A stretch of DNA of 64,000 nt, taken from positions 496,001 through 560,000 of the forward strand of contig NZ_JAAVVB010000002.1 of assembly GCF_018449775.1 (NCBI RefSeq). Reading direction: 5' to 3'. Shown here one piece after another: positions 35,477-44,697 of this stretch. The position numbers and the translations under genes are program-made. The notes below the pieces were generated by a model, which saw only the letters and a list, made by a program, of their open reading frames with translations, was not told the origin of the DNA and made no database searches. The DNA is from Mucilaginibacter sp. dw_454. GTDB taxonomy: Bacteria; Bacteroidota; Bacteroidia; Sphingobacteriales; Sphingobacteriaceae. Within the stretch, counting starts at the first letter, position 1, and each line of letters starts with the position of its first letter.

Positions 35477-35517
35477 TTAACGGTAAAATAACTTACTTTA
35501 GCCTGTAATACCGTTAA
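35477..35517. promoter_or_regulatory. Inverted repeat flanking a -7 box before the acyltransferase gene
   Basis: TTAACGGTA (35477-35485) and TACCGTTAA (35509-35517) flank TACTTTAG (35494-35501), a -7-like octamer, just before the ATG at 35521. This is consistent with an operator, with one half in the untranscribed part and one in the leader. Confidence 0.4.
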
Positions 35518-35520
35518 CCC

Positions 35521-36570
35521 ATGCCCGCAGCAAAACCCCACAACCTCGACTGGATAAACAGCTTAAGGCTCATTGCCTTGCTGGCTGTCATCGTGCTGCA
35601 CGTATCTGCTATTCCGCTGGGGCAATATGGTCACATCCCGCTAAATACCTGGCTCACGGCCGATTTTTACAATGCCATGGTGCGCTTTGCGGTGCCGGTG
35701 TTTGTGATGATAACCGGCGCGCTAACCTTGCACCGCGAATATGAGTTGGGCGCCTTCCTCAAAAAGCGATTGAGCAGGGTAGTGGCCCCGTTTATATTCT
35801 GGAGCCTGGTTTATGTGTGGTACTCCTGGTATATTGAGGTATTGGTTTTTACCGGTAATACCTGGACGGATATTAAACTCATCCTGCATCAACTAAAATA
35901 CAGCGCATCGTACCATTTGTGGTATGTGTATATGTTGATCGGATTGTATTTCCTGATCCCGGTTATCAGCATTTTTGTGCGTAACGCGACTAAACGGCAA
36001 TTAGAATATTTTTTGGCAATGTGGTTCATTGCTATGCTCATTACAGAACCTGGCTTGTCGCGTTTTAACCCGCAGGTTGATATTCATTATTTTAGCGGCT
36101 ACGCCGGATATTTGGTACTGGGGCATTACCTTACTTTTAACGTTGACTACAGCAGGAAGCTGGTAGTATGGATGTGGATTTTGTTTTTTAGTCTGTTGGC
36201 TTTTATCACCGCCGGTACTTACCTGTTATATCAATACACTACACTGGGCACTACTTTGTATGAACCACTTGGGCCAATTATTGTATTGCTGGCCACGAGT
36301 GTATTTTTGTTAGGGCGATTTACCAAATTGCAGTTGCCACTAATCCTCCTCAAATTCAAAAACTTCGCCTGCGCGTACAATTACGGCATTTACCTGAGCC
36401 ACGCCTTAATCCTTTATTTTCTGGACGATCCTTTCGGCATCAACTTTAAATTAGGGGTGCCCGTGCTGGGTATTCCTGTAACGGCTATTATTTGTTTCCT
36501 GATATCGCTATTATTGGTATGGCTATTGAGTAAACTGCCCTGGGTTGGCAAATGGCTGGCAGGGTTGTAA
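35521..36570 (+). CDS. Membrane acyltransferase, family 3
   Basis: The 349-residue inner-membrane protein has about ten helices. The N-terminus has the acyltransferase-3 pattern NLDWINSLRLIALLAVIVLH, with the Arg and the catalytic-type His (VLHVSA, about residue 32), then RFAVPVFVMITGALTL and the LKKRLSRVVAPF block. Members add acetyl or other acyl groups to surface polysaccharides. A glycosyltransferase gene is divergent from it, and both may serve the same envelope glycan, though this is only a guess. It is followed 44 bases later by the START-domain gene. Confidence 0.87.
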   Translation: MPAAKPHNLDWINSLRLIALLAVIVLHVSAIPLGQYGHIPLNTWLTADFYNAMVRFAVPVFVMITGALTLHREYELGAFLKKRLSRVVAPFIFWSLVYVWYSWYIEVLVFTGNTWTDIKLILHQLKYSASYHLWYVYMLIGLYFLIPVISIFVRNATKRQLEYFLAMWFIAMLITEPGLSRFNPQVDIHYFSGYAGYLVLGHYLTFNVDYSRKLVVWMWILFFSLLAFITAGTYLLYQYTTLGTTLYEPLGPIIVLLATSVFLLGRFTKLQLPLILLKFKNFACAYNYGIYLSHALILYFLDDPFGINFKLGVPVLGIPVTAIICFLISLLLVWLLSKLPWVGKWLAGL

Positions 36571-36614
36571 ACTGTCGCCTGTTATCCAACATCATTGAAT
36601 ACAAAAACAAACAA

Positions 36615-37250
36615 ATGAAACTAAAACTACTCTTCGTCTTTACCTTAATATTGACTACCCGGCTGGCCTTTGCGCAAGAGTGGAGCTTTAAAACAGAAAG
36701 CAGCGGCATAAAAGTTTATGTCGACAATAAATCGGGCATGAAGGTTAAGCCCATTAAAGTAGAATGTACATTCGACGCTATGCCCGTGCAATTGGCAGCG
36801 GTTTTAATGGATATCAAAAATTATCCGGATTGGGTTTATAAAATGAAATCGGCCACCATTATTAAACAAACATCGCCGACAGACCTGTCTTACTACGCCG
36901 AGATTGACATGCCCTGGCCCACTACAGATCGCGACTTTGCCGCGCATATTTACGCGGTTGAGGACCCGGCAACTAAAGTGATCACCGTTAACGCCCCATC
37001 AGTAGCCGACCTGGTGCCTGAAAAAAAGGAGCTGGTCCGCGTAAAAAAATCAAACGGTAAATGGGTGCTTACACCTGATGGGAAAGATAAAACCAAAGTA
37101 ACTTATTACCTCACGCTCGAGCCGGATGGCGGTGCACCGGCCTGGATCATCAATCTGTTTGTATCCTCAGGCCCCATGCAGAGTTTTAAGATGCTGAAGA
37201 GCCAGGTGGAGAAGGCGGCATACAAGAATGCAGTGTTGCAGTTTAGGTAG
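36615..37250 (+). CDS. Exported START/polyketide-cyclase-like domain protein
   Basis: With the ATG at 36615 the protein has 211 residues and starts with a signal peptide (MKLKLLFVFTLILTTRLAFA, cut before QEW). A longer frame overlapping the acyltransferase gene is less likely. The rest is one START-like lipid-binding domain (SSGIKVYVDNKSG, IKNYPDWVYKMKSATII, PWPTTDRDF, TYYLTLEPDGGAPAW). Such domains hold a lipid or hydrophobic ligand. It could carry a membrane lipid in the periplasm. It probably shares a transcript with the acyltransferase. Confidence 0.83.
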   Translation: MKLKLLFVFTLILTTRLAFAQEWSFKTESSGIKVYVDNKSGMKVKPIKVECTFDAMPVQLAAVLMDIKNYPDWVYKMKSATIIKQTSPTDLSYYAEIDMPWPTTDRDFAAHIYAVEDPATKVITVNAPSVADLVPEKKELVRVKKSNGKWVLTPDGKDKTKVTYYLTLEPDGGAPAWIINLFVSSGPMQSFKMLKSQVEKAAYKNAVLQFR

Positions 37251-37257
37251 GCACTTT

Positions 37258-37341
37258 TGTCATTGCGAGCGTAGCGCGGCAATCGCAAGGAGAAAAGCCG
37301 AACGCGTGCGATTGCTTTGTCGTTCCTCCGCGCAATGACAA
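37258..37341. repeat. GTCAT...ATGAC palindromic element, ATTGCGAG subtype
   Basis: The ends TTGTCATTGCGAG and CGCAATGACAA and the inner GCAATCGCA/TGCGATTGC pair. It lies between two rightward genes and directly follows the START gene stop. Confidence 0.9.
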
Positions 37342-37390
37342 ATAATCTTTAGCAACATCTTCATTACGCAATCGATGCCGTAGTTTACAC

Positions 37391-37422
37391 TTGGATATTC
37401 CGGGTGGATATGGTTAGCTTAG
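37391..37422 (+). promoter_or_regulatory. Candidate promoter for the GH2 gene
   Basis: TTG (37391-37393), 21 bases, then TAGCTTAG (37415-37422), one base off TAnnTTTG. The ATG follows at 37450. Confidence 0.4.
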
Positions 37423-37449
37423 CAGTAAATAAACCATTGCTTTTATACC

Positions 37450-40200
37450 ATGAAGAAGTTTTATATAGCCTGTCTGGGCTTATTTATTTCGCTTAGTTCT
37501 TTTGCACAAACCACTATTACCCAATACTTATCGGGTACTGATAAAGATCATACCGTACAGTGGGATTTTTTTTGTACCGAAGGCCGTAACAGCGGCAAAT
37601 GGACAAAAATAGCCGTGCCATCGTGCTGGGAACTGCAGGGCTTTGGCGCATACAACTACGGTAGCGACAGAAATAAGGCGCATGAAGAAGGGCAATATAA
37701 GCACGAGTTTTCGGTAGGCGCGTGGACCGGCAAACGCGTTTTTATTGTTTTTGAAGGATCAATGACCGATACCAAAGTCATGATTAATGGTAAACAGGCT
37801 GGTCCGATCCATCAAGGCAGTTTTTACCGGTTTAAATATGATATCACCGATCTGGTAAAATTCAATGCACAAAATCTGTTAGAGGTTACGGTAGATAAAA
37901 TGTCTGCAGAAGCTTCTGTAAATGCAGCCGAACGTAATCGCAGCGATTTCTGGGTTTTTGGCGGCATCTATCGTCCGGTTTATTTGGAGGTGGTACCTGA
38001 TACTTATATTGATAGGGTAGCCATTGATGCTAAAGCTGATGGCTCTTTCCATTTAGATGTTTACGCCAATAATCTACACAACGACGAAACTATCCAGGCG
38101 CAAGTACAAACACTAAACAGTGTAAACGTAGGACAGCCTATGACTGTAGCTGCCGATGCATCCGCAGAGCATATGGAGCTGAAGGACAACTTTAATAAAC
38201 CAGCCCTTTGGAGTTCGGAGTATCCAAACCTTTACCAGGTTATCGTCAGCATAAAAAATAAACAAGGGATAGTGCATACTATCAGGCAAAAATTTGGTTT
38301 CCGTACTATCGAGCTGCGCCCGCAGGATGGGTTTTATGTAAACGGCGCCAAGACTATCTTGAAAGGTACCTGTCGTCATAGTTTCTGGCCCGAAACCGGC
38401 CGCACGCTAAGTTATGCGGTGCAGGTGATGGATGTGAAGCTGATGAAGGAAATGAATAACAACGCGGTGCGTATGTCGCATTACCCGCCCGATCAGGACT
38501 TTCTGAAAGTGTGCGATTCGTTGGGGATTTATGTGTTGGACGAGTTGACCGGCTGGCAATCTAAATACGATACGGTAGTTGGCCGCAAACTGGTAAAAGA
38601 AATGGTGGTGCGCGATGTGAACCACCCATCGGTTGTATTTTGGGATAATGGTAACGAGGGCGGATTTAACTTTGGTTTGGATAACGATTATGCGCTGTAC
38701 GATCCGCAGAAACGCGTAGTGCTGCACCCATGGTCAGACTTTAACAATATGGATGCGCATCATTACCCTGACTATAACTATATCCTCAAAACAGTAGCCA
38801 GCGGTAAAGATGTTTTCATGCCGACAGAATTTATGCACGGCTTGTACGATGGTGGGGCCGGAGCAGCGCTGGAAGATTTTTGGAGTAAGATGTTGGAATA
38901 TCCGCATGCGGCAGGCGGTTTTATCTGGGCCTTTTTGGATGAGGCTGTAATCCGTACCGATAAGAATAATATTTATGATGGCGATGGTAATCATGCTCCC
39001 GATGGCATCCTAGGCCCGCACCGCGAAAAGGAAGCCAGCTTTTATACTATAAAAGAGATCTGGTCGCCGGTTTATATTAAACCGCAACCTATTGATAATA
39101 CTTTTGACGGCAAGATTGCGGTAGAGAACCGCTATGTATTTACCAAACTGAGCCAATGTAAGTTTGTGTGGAAGTTGGTAAAGCTACCATCGGCACAAGC
39201 CAAAACCACCCAATCAACCACAACACTAACCGGCGCACCATTGCCGTTAGAACTGGCACCCGGCGAAAAGGGTGTGCTTAATTTACATCTGCCTGCCACC
39301 TGGGCCAAAAATGATGCGCTTTATCTGACGGCTTACGGCCCGCATGGCGAAGAGCTGTGTACCTGGAGCTGGGCCATTAAATCGCCGGCAAGTATCCCCA
39401 AAGCGCCTGTTATTGCGTCAAAAGCTAACATCATTAAAACTGAAACGGATACCCAAATCATTATTAATGCGGACGGCAAAAAATACTATTTCAACAAAAC
39501 CACGGGCTGTATTGAAAAAGTGGTAAAAGGTAACACTACGATATCCTTGTCAGACGGGCCGTTACTGGCGGGGGCCAATATGACATTGAAGAGTACCAGC
39601 TTTGCAGGTATACAGAAAAAATGCTTTATCAGGTTTAATTATGCTGGCGACGCTACGATGCGTGTGCAATGGTCGTTTGAAAAAGGTAAGCCCGTTAGGC
39701 TCGATTATACCTACACCCAAACCGGCGATTTTGATTATATGGGTATCACCTTTAACTATCCCGAAGAGAAAGTTACGGGTATGAAATGGCTGGGTCGCGG
39801 CCCATATCGTACCTGGAAAAACCGTATACCGGGCCAGCAGTTTGGCGTTTGGCACAAAGACTACAACAACACCATTACCGGCGAGAACTGGGGATACCCG
39901 GAGTTTAAAGGCTATCACAGCGAGGTTAACTGGGCTGTGATTGAAAATAAGGAGTCGCCATTTACGGTTTATACTGATAATAAGAACATTTACTTACAGA
40001 TGTATCGCCCCGCCCGCGAAATGGACGCGCTGAAGAATAACAACGTGGAGCCGCCATTCCCGGATGGCCAGATTGGTTTCCTGAATGCTATAAGCCCGAT
40101 AGGCACCAAGTTTCAGGCGGCCAAACAAATGGGCCCGCAAAGCCAGAAAACGCATGCTGACGGGCAACCGGTAAGCAATACGCTTTGGTTTGAGTTTTAG
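37450..40200 (+). CDS. Secreted glycoside hydrolase family 2 (beta-galactosidase-like)
   Basis: The 916-residue exported enzyme has a Sec signal peptide (about 1-19, cut before QTTI). In order: a sugar-binding jelly roll (about 30-180, SCWELQGFGAYNYG), an Ig-like domain, the TIM barrel with LKGTCRHSFWPETGR, the acid/base E403 in WDNGNEGG and the nucleophile E460 in MPTEFMHG, then a C-terminal beta-sandwich as in long beta-galactosidases. The E-to-E distance of 57 is shorter than in LacZ, typical of other GH2 branches (galactosidase, glucuronidase, mannosidase), so the sugar is not certain. It stands alone between two palindromic elements. Confidence 0.92.
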   Translation: MKKFYIACLGLFISLSSFAQTTITQYLSGTDKDHTVQWDFFCTEGRNSGKWTKIAVPSCWELQGFGAYNYGSDRNKAHEEGQYKHEFSVGAWTGKRVFIVFEGSMTDTKVMINGKQAGPIHQGSFYRFKYDITDLVKFNAQNLLEVTVDKMSAEASVNAAERNRSDFWVFGGIYRPVYLEVVPDTYIDRVAIDAKADGSFHLDVYANNLHNDETIQAQVQTLNSVNVGQPMTVAADASAEHMELKDNFNKPALWSSEYPNLYQVIVSIKNKQGIVHTIRQKFGFRTIELRPQDGFYVNGAKTILKGTCRHSFWPETGRTLSYAVQVMDVKLMKEMNNNAVRMSHYPPDQDFLKVCDSLGIYVLDELTGWQSKYDTVVGRKLVKEMVVRDVNHPSVVFWDNGNEGGFNFGLDNDYALYDPQKRVVLHPWSDFNNMDAHHYPDYNYILKTVASGKDVFMPTEFMHGLYDGGAGAALEDFWSKMLEYPHAAGGFIWAFLDEAVIRTDKNNIYDGDGNHAPDGILGPHREKEASFYTIKEIWSPVYIKPQPIDNTFDGKIAVENRYVFTKLSQCKFVWKLVKLPSAQAKTTQSTTTLTGAPLPLELAPGEKGVLNLHLPATWAKNDALYLTAYGPHGEELCTWSWAIKSPASIPKAPVIASKANIIKTETDTQIIINADGKKYYFNKTTGCIEKVVKGNTTISLSDGPLLAGANMTLKSTSFAGIQKKCFIRFNYAGDATMRVQWSFEKGKPVRLDYTYTQTGDFDYMGITFNYPEEKVTGMKWLGRGPYRTWKNRIPGQQFGVWHKDYNNTITGENWGYPEFKGYHSEVNWAVIENKESPFTVYTDNKNIYLQMYRPAREMDALKNNNVEPPFPDGQIGFLNAISPIGTKFQAAKQMGPQSQKTHADGQPVSNTLWFEF

Positions 40201-40217
40201 GGGATACCAAAAGGGCT

Positions 40218-40407
40218 GTCATGCTGAGGCACTCGAAGCATGAGGGCAAGGGCTAATGAACGCGCTGCAGGCCATCGCGCACTCTTCGACAGGCTCGGGG
40301 TAATAGCCTTACCCATATTGTCATTTCGACCAACGGGAGAAATCTATACACACGCTGAGTATTGGCGCTTATCGTGTGTATAGATCTCTCACTACGTTCG
40401 AGATGAC
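40218..40407. repeat. GTCAT...ATGAC palindromic elements: degenerate copy plus full copy
   Basis: A degraded copy begins GTCATGCTGAGGCACTCGAA at 40218 and includes CTCTTCGACAGGCTCG. A full copy of the ATTTCGACC/ATCTATACACACG subtype runs from 40320 to 40407 with paired arms. Neither half codes for protein, although an open frame of the next gene extends into it. Confidence 0.85.
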
Positions 40408-40495
40408 AAACTTAGAATACATCACCCACCCATTTTTTGCTATCGTTTTTGTAATTATATTGCAACATCGCACTCTAAATAAAAAAACTAACAAA

Positions 40496-41278
40496 ATGGC
40501 TTTTGAGCAGGATAAGTATATTTTAAAAGTTGAAGGGCTTGCCGTTAATTATGGCGCTGTCGAGGCCGTAAAAAACGTGGGCTTTGACGTATTACAAGGA
40601 GAAATTTTTGGTTTGCTTGGCCCAAACGGTGCCGGTAAAACCAGTACGCTAAGCGCTATAGAAGGCCTGGTGAAATTTAAAACCGGCAGCATTGTATTAA
40701 ACGGATTTGATGTACTGCAGCAACCTTTGCAGGCTAAAGCCTCGATGGGGGTACAGTTGCAGTCAACCAGTTTTCAGGCCGAGTTGAACGTTACCCAGAT
40801 CTTACAACTATTCTCCGGCATTTATGGCGTACCACTTAGTGTAGATGGCGTTAAAACGGTATTGAAAGAGATCAACCTGGAAGATGCCGGCCAGAAGAAA
40901 TTCAGCCAGTTATCGGGCGGGCAGCAACAGCGTTTGTCGTTGGTGATTGCTACGATCCACAATCCAAGATTAGTTTTATTGGACGAGCCGACTACCGGTC
41001 TCGACCCGCAATCGCGCCGCCAATTGTGGGAGCGTATAGAAGCTATTAAAGCACGCGGACACGCCGTATTGCTAACCACCCACTCTATGGAGGAAGCAGA
41101 AGCCGTGTGCGACCGCATTGCCATTATTGATCACGGCCGTGTGATTGCTATTGATACCCCGCAGGGAATGATAGATAAACACCGCGATGACCCGGAAGTA
41201 GTTGCCGTGTCGCGACGCGGAAAAATAACTTTAGAAGATGTATTTATCGGTCTTACCGGCAAAGCCGTAAGAGATTAA
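40496..41278 (+). CDS. ABC transporter ATP-binding protein (ABC-2 type exporter)
   Basis: The ATG at 40496 (MAFEQDKYILKVEGLAV) gives a normal 260-residue ATPase; an in-frame upstream start at 40376 lies inside a repeat and is rejected. Walker A is GPNGAGKTS, the Q-loop follows, the signature is LSGGQQQRLS, Walker B is LVLLDEPTTGLDP and the switch His is in LLTTHSMEEAE. The short C-terminus (ITLEDVFIGLTGKAV) is typical of drug or polysaccharide exporters. The permease starts 12 bases later. The pair forms a simple exporter with unknown substrate. Confidence 0.95.
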   Translation: MAFEQDKYILKVEGLAVNYGAVEAVKNVGFDVLQGEIFGLLGPNGAGKTSTLSAIEGLVKFKTGSIVLNGFDVLQQPLQAKASMGVQLQSTSFQAELNVTQILQLFSGIYGVPLSVDGVKTVLKEINLEDAGQKKFSQLSGGQQQRLSLVIATIHNPRLVLLDEPTTGLDPQSRRQLWERIEAIKARGHAVLLTTHSMEEAEAVCDRIAIIDHGRVIAIDTPQGMIDKHRDDPEVVAVSRRGKITLEDVFIGLTGKAVRD

Positions 41279-41290
41279 TTAAAAAGAGAC

Positions 41291-42049
41291 ATGGAAAATA
41301 ATAACGTCAGCATACCAAAAACTTCTACAGCACTAGCCGCATTGTTTCGTGCGGATATTGCAACCATGGTTAGTAATCGACGCTCGGTGATTATCACACT
41401 GGTAGTACCCATCATGATTTTGATATCATGGAAAGATATCGCTCAAAAATTAGGAGGCGCTTATGCCTTGTCTACCGCTATCGGCATAGGTCTGATGTCC
41501 ATCGGCTTGATGGGTTATTCGCTTGCCATAGCGCGCGACCGTGATAAAGGGATCTTTCAACGCCTGCGTGTAGCGCCGTTGCCTAGCTGGGCAATTATGG
41601 TTAGCCGTATCGCTATTCAGCTGGCAATGATCTCCATTTTGAACCTGGCTATTTTTATCGTAGGATATCAGGTAGATAAAGTAACGCTGACCGGATCGGG
41701 TTATGTGGCAGCCTTTTTTGTATCCTTTCTGGGCGGTGCAGTATACCTAAGCATGGGCCAGCTCATTGTGGGCCTGGTAAAAAACCCCGAAACGGTAAAT
41801 GCTACTGTGCGCCTGGTTTACTTCCTGTTTATCATGATAGGTATGTTTGGCGAACTTGGCCTGCTTGGCAATTATGTAAAAGAGGGTATCCATTGGACAC
41901 CTTATGGCTCGGTTAAATTAATGATAGCCGCCAGCATGAATCCTGCGACGTGGAATAAAGATGCTACAACCGCATTGTTATTGTCGCTGGGTTACATTGT
42001 AGTGTTTGCGGGTATAGGGATTAACAAATTTAGGTGGAGCCCGAAGTGA
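41291..42049 (+). CDS. ABC-2 type transporter permease
   Basis: The 252-residue membrane protein has about six helices, with the ABC-2 layout: a short cytoplasmic start, a first helix, then SLAIARDRDKGIFQRLRVAPLPSW, the family's conserved cytoplasmic coupling segment (about 76-99), and PYGSVKLMIAASMNPATW before the last helix. It forms the membrane part of the exporter whose ATPase is encoded 12 bases upstream. Many such pairs export drugs or lipids. A dispersed palindrome follows 9 bases after its stop. Confidence 0.9.
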   Translation: MENNNVSIPKTSTALAALFRADIATMVSNRRSVIITLVVPIMILISWKDIAQKLGGAYALSTAIGIGLMSIGLMGYSLAIARDRDKGIFQRLRVAPLPSWAIMVSRIAIQLAMISILNLAIFIVGYQVDKVTLTGSGYVAAFFVSFLGGAVYLSMGQLIVGLVKNPETVNATVRLVYFLFIMIGMFGELGLLGNYVKEGIHWTPYGSVKLMIAASMNPATWNKDATTALLLSLGYIVVFAGIGINKFRWSPK

Positions 42050-42058
42050 TTTAAAACT

Positions 42059-42141
42059 GTCATTGCGAGCGCAGCGTGGCAATCGCAAGGAGAAAGGCGG
42101 ATAACGCGTGCGATTGCTTCGTCGTTCCTCCTCGCAATGAC
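42059..42141. repeat. GTCAT...ATGAC palindromic element, ATTGCGAG subtype
   Basis: It has GTCATTGCGAGCG...GGCAATCGCAAGGAG on the left and GTGCGATTGCTTCGTCG...CTCGCAATGAC on the right, partly paired. It lies between convergent genes. Confidence 0.9.
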
Positions 42142-42153
42142 AAATTTGTTTTA

Positions 42154-43785
42154 TTATTTACCAAACGGCACCAAACCATTCAATTGCCTGTACAACGGGT
42201 AATCAGGCAATGGCGTAGCCGACTGGTGGAAATTCTTACAATAATAAACCTGCAAATGCTCCTCAACCACGCCACCGCGAATAATGGGGATATCCTGTAG
42301 TTTGGTAATGCTGTCAAAGAACGGTGTAGCGTCTTTGTAAATAGTTTCGTCGTAAGCATGTGCTTCGCCAATCATTACGCAGTCTTTACCCAATAAAGTC
42401 TTCGGATCAACCAGGAAAGCCAGGTTTCGCGGGTCGCGGTTAAAACAGATAATTTCTTTTTTACCTTTCAGTGCCCAGTCTACTTTGCCGGCCAGCCACC
42501 AGCGGGTGCTGCCTGCAAATACGTTATTGTTTTTGATCCAGCCCTCTTTTTCAAAGCGGGTCATGGCGTCGTCGTAGTCTACGCCTTGTATGGTTGGGTC
42601 TATTTTGCCGCCACCCAGGCTGGCTACCCATTTAGGCCCGTAGCTTTGCCAAAAACCGGTAACCACGTGCAGGCCGAGTACCGCAATGGTTATCACCGTA
42701 AAGCATATAGAGAAATTTAACCAGCGACGGGTTAGGCGTTTGCGACGCTCGTCCAATCCGTTCAAGGCCTTATCTATAGCAAATCCAAGCGGAATAAAAA
42801 GCATCATATAGCCAGGAGCCTGCCAGTGGAAGTGATATTGCAGATCGGCCCAAAGTGTTAGTACCGTAAAGAACACGATTGGTAAAACCGACATCCAGAA
42901 GTTAAATCCATACTCTGCCTGCACGCGTTTTTTATAGGCGATAAACATTTGGCGAATAGTAGGAAACCATATCCAGGGCAGCAACCACACTGCTTGCCCT
43001 GCAATGCTGCGCAAAAACCAATCGATATGTAGTTGAAAAGGCTGATCCCTGGTGCCGGCTCTTGAACCTTGCCACACAAACGATACCCAGTTGTTTTTAT
43101 AGTTCCACCAAATTACCGGCGTAGCCATAATAATGGTGATGACAATAGCCAGGTAAGGCCCCGGGTGTGCCAGCCAATGGCGTTGTTTTTTGTTGGTGAG
43201 GATAAATATAAACACCGCCGCAAATAAAAACAGTACGTGGTATTTACTTAAAGTAGCCAAGCCCATGCAGATACCAATGATGACCCATAATTGGTAAACT
43301 TTGGCTCTGTCGGTTTTGGGGTCGAGGGGTTTAGCTTCGCCAATACCCAGTACTTTTACAATGTACCAGGTGCTTAGCAGCCAAAAAAACATCAATGGGG
43401 CATCTGGCTGATACCAGCAAGCTACGCCCACGGTAAACAGGGCGCTCAGGTTCATCACAACTACTGCCCAAAATCCCGCGGCAGCGGTAAATAACTTACG
43501 GGCCAATATAAATAACAGCCAGCTTGTTCCTGCAAACATCAGCACATCCGGGAAACGCAGGCCAAAATTGGTTAAACCAAAAAGACGGATACTTGCGCCG
43601 CCTAACCAAAAGAACAAAGGTGGCTGATCAAAATAACTCCAGTCTAAATGAATAGCGCCACGAAAATAATACGACTCGCCGTTACCTAAACCGGTATACG
43701 CTGCAATCCACAACCTGGCAATAAATGTCAGGATGATTAATATCAGGGTATATTTGGCAGCGTTTTGTTCGGTTATTTTTTTCAT
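42154..43785 (-). CDS. GT39/PMT-like membrane glycosyltransferase
   Basis: The 543-residue protein has about 11 membrane helices and the GT-C layout of PMT_2/ArnT-like enzymes, which use polyprenyl-phosphate sugars. The first periplasmic loop reads NGESYYFRGAIHLDWSYFDQPP. In most relatives this is DE-AYYW...LDWSYFDHPP, so the usual Asp of the DE pair and the His are changed to Gly and Gln here. ACWYQPDAPLMFFW follows. It would glycosylate lipid A, proteins or a surface glycan. It is preceded on the minus strand by a small membrane gene about 100 bases away. Activity is uncertain because of the changed residues. Confidence 0.83.
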   Translation of the reverse strand: MKKITEQNAAKYTLILIILTFIARLWIAAYTGLGNGESYYFRGAIHLDWSYFDQPPLFFWLGGASIRLFGLTNFGLRFPDVLMFAGTSWLLFILARKLFTAAAGFWAVVVMNLSALFTVGVACWYQPDAPLMFFWLLSTWYIVKVLGIGEAKPLDPKTDRAKVYQLWVIIGICMGLATLSKYHVLFLFAAVFIFILTNKKQRHWLAHPGPYLAIVITIIMATPVIWWNYKNNWVSFVWQGSRAGTRDQPFQLHIDWFLRSIAGQAVWLLPWIWFPTIRQMFIAYKKRVQAEYGFNFWMSVLPIVFFTVLTLWADLQYHFHWQAPGYMMLFIPLGFAIDKALNGLDERRKRLTRRWLNFSICFTVITIAVLGLHVVTGFWQSYGPKWVASLGGGKIDPTIQGVDYDDAMTRFEKEGWIKNNNVFAGSTRWWLAGKVDWALKGKKEIICFNRDPRNLAFLVDPKTLLGKDCVMIGEAHAYDETIYKDATPFFDSITKLQDIPIIRGGVVEEHLQVYYCKNFHQSATPLPDYPLYRQLNGLVPFGK

Positions 43786-43886
43786 GGATGAGAACGCGGG
43801 TTTTATTTACAGTGTCGCAAATCTCCAAAAAAAATATCAGTTATCAGCATTTGGTTGCCACGTAAGAAAGGCGAGGGGCTTGCGTA

Positions 43887-44111
43887 TTACAATTCCTCAC
43901 GCTCCGCACGACGAAGCTTTGTGATTTTCAAGATAGTGTTAACCAACACATAAGGGAAGAAAACCGATGCGGTAGCTGATATCAATATCCGCCAGGCGAC
44001 GTGCGTATAAAAAGCATTTAATAGCATACTTAGTGCATACAATGTCATACAAGCATTTATAAATACCTGCAACCAAAGTTGTCTCAATTGCATCTTTACC
44101 GGCGTTTCCAT
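43887..44111 (-). CDS. Small two-helix membrane protein
   Basis: This 74-residue protein shows two hydrophobic helices (about 14-34 and 42-62) with a charged C-terminus (ITKLRRAEREEL). It begins 18 bases after the VOC-family gene on the same strand, so the two may form a unit. There is no recognisable family. The hydrophobic pattern and location support a real gene, but similar patterns can arise by chance in AT-rich sequence. Confidence 0.5.
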   Translation of the reverse strand: METPVKMQLRQLWLQVFINACMTLYALSMLLNAFYTHVAWRILISATASVFFPYVLVNTILKITKLRRAEREEL

Positions 44112-44129
44112 ACCGGTAAAGATATAAAA

Positions 44130-44597
44130 TTATTTACCGGCTTCTTCTAATGCAGACATATCCAGTTTGCTCATTTTCAACATGGCCTGCATCACTTTAT
44201 TAGCTTTCTGCCGGTCGGTGCCGGCCAGCAATTCGCCCAGGTTATAAGGCACCACCTGCCATGACAGGCCAAACTTATCTTTTAGCCATCCGCATTGGCT
44301 TTTCTGCCCACCTTCTGACAGGCGCTCCCAGTAATAATCTATTTCTTCCTGTTTGTCGCAGGTGATGAACATGGAGATAGCCTCTGTAAATTTAAACATC
44401 GGGCCACCGTTAAGGGCCATAAATTTCTGACCTTCCAGCTCGAAAGTGGCGGTCATGATGGTGCCTTTTGGCCCCGGCCCGGCGTCGCCATATTGAACTT
44501 CATATAATAGACGATGGTTTTTGAAAACTGAAGAATAAAATTTAATGGCTTCGTCCAAATTGTCATCGAACCATAAAAATGGGGTGATCTTGCTCAT
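44130..44597 (-). CDS. VOC-superfamily PhnB-like protein
   Basis: The 155-residue protein has the glyoxalase/bleomycin-resistance fold in the PhnB (3-demethylubiquinone-9 methyltransferase-like, PF06983) form. It begins KITPFLWFDDNLDEAIKFYS, with EGQKFMALNGGPMFKFTEAIS in the middle and KDKFGLSWQVVP in the second half. It is cytosolic. Despite the old name, most members have no proven methyltransferase activity. It is a single gene with a small membrane-protein gene downstream. Confidence 0.88.
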   Translation of the reverse strand: MSKITPFLWFDDNLDEAIKFYSSVFKNHRLLYEVQYGDAGPGPKGTIMTATFELEGQKFMALNGGPMFKFTEAISMFITCDKQEEIDYYWERLSEGGQKSQCGWLKDKFGLSWQVVPYNLGELLAGTDRQKANKVMQAMLKMSKLDMSALEEAGK

Positions 44598-44697
44598 AAT
44601 CTTTTGTTTTGTTTAAATCAAAGTTAACCCCTACCCGAATTATAAATAGGGTGCAGACGGGACATTTACGGGGTTGATTAAAGACAACAGCTAACCG

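Noticed and set aside
40376..40495. Upstream in-frame extension of the ABC ATPase
   Set aside because: It runs through a palindromic repeat and lacks family similarity; the normal N-terminus starts at 40496.
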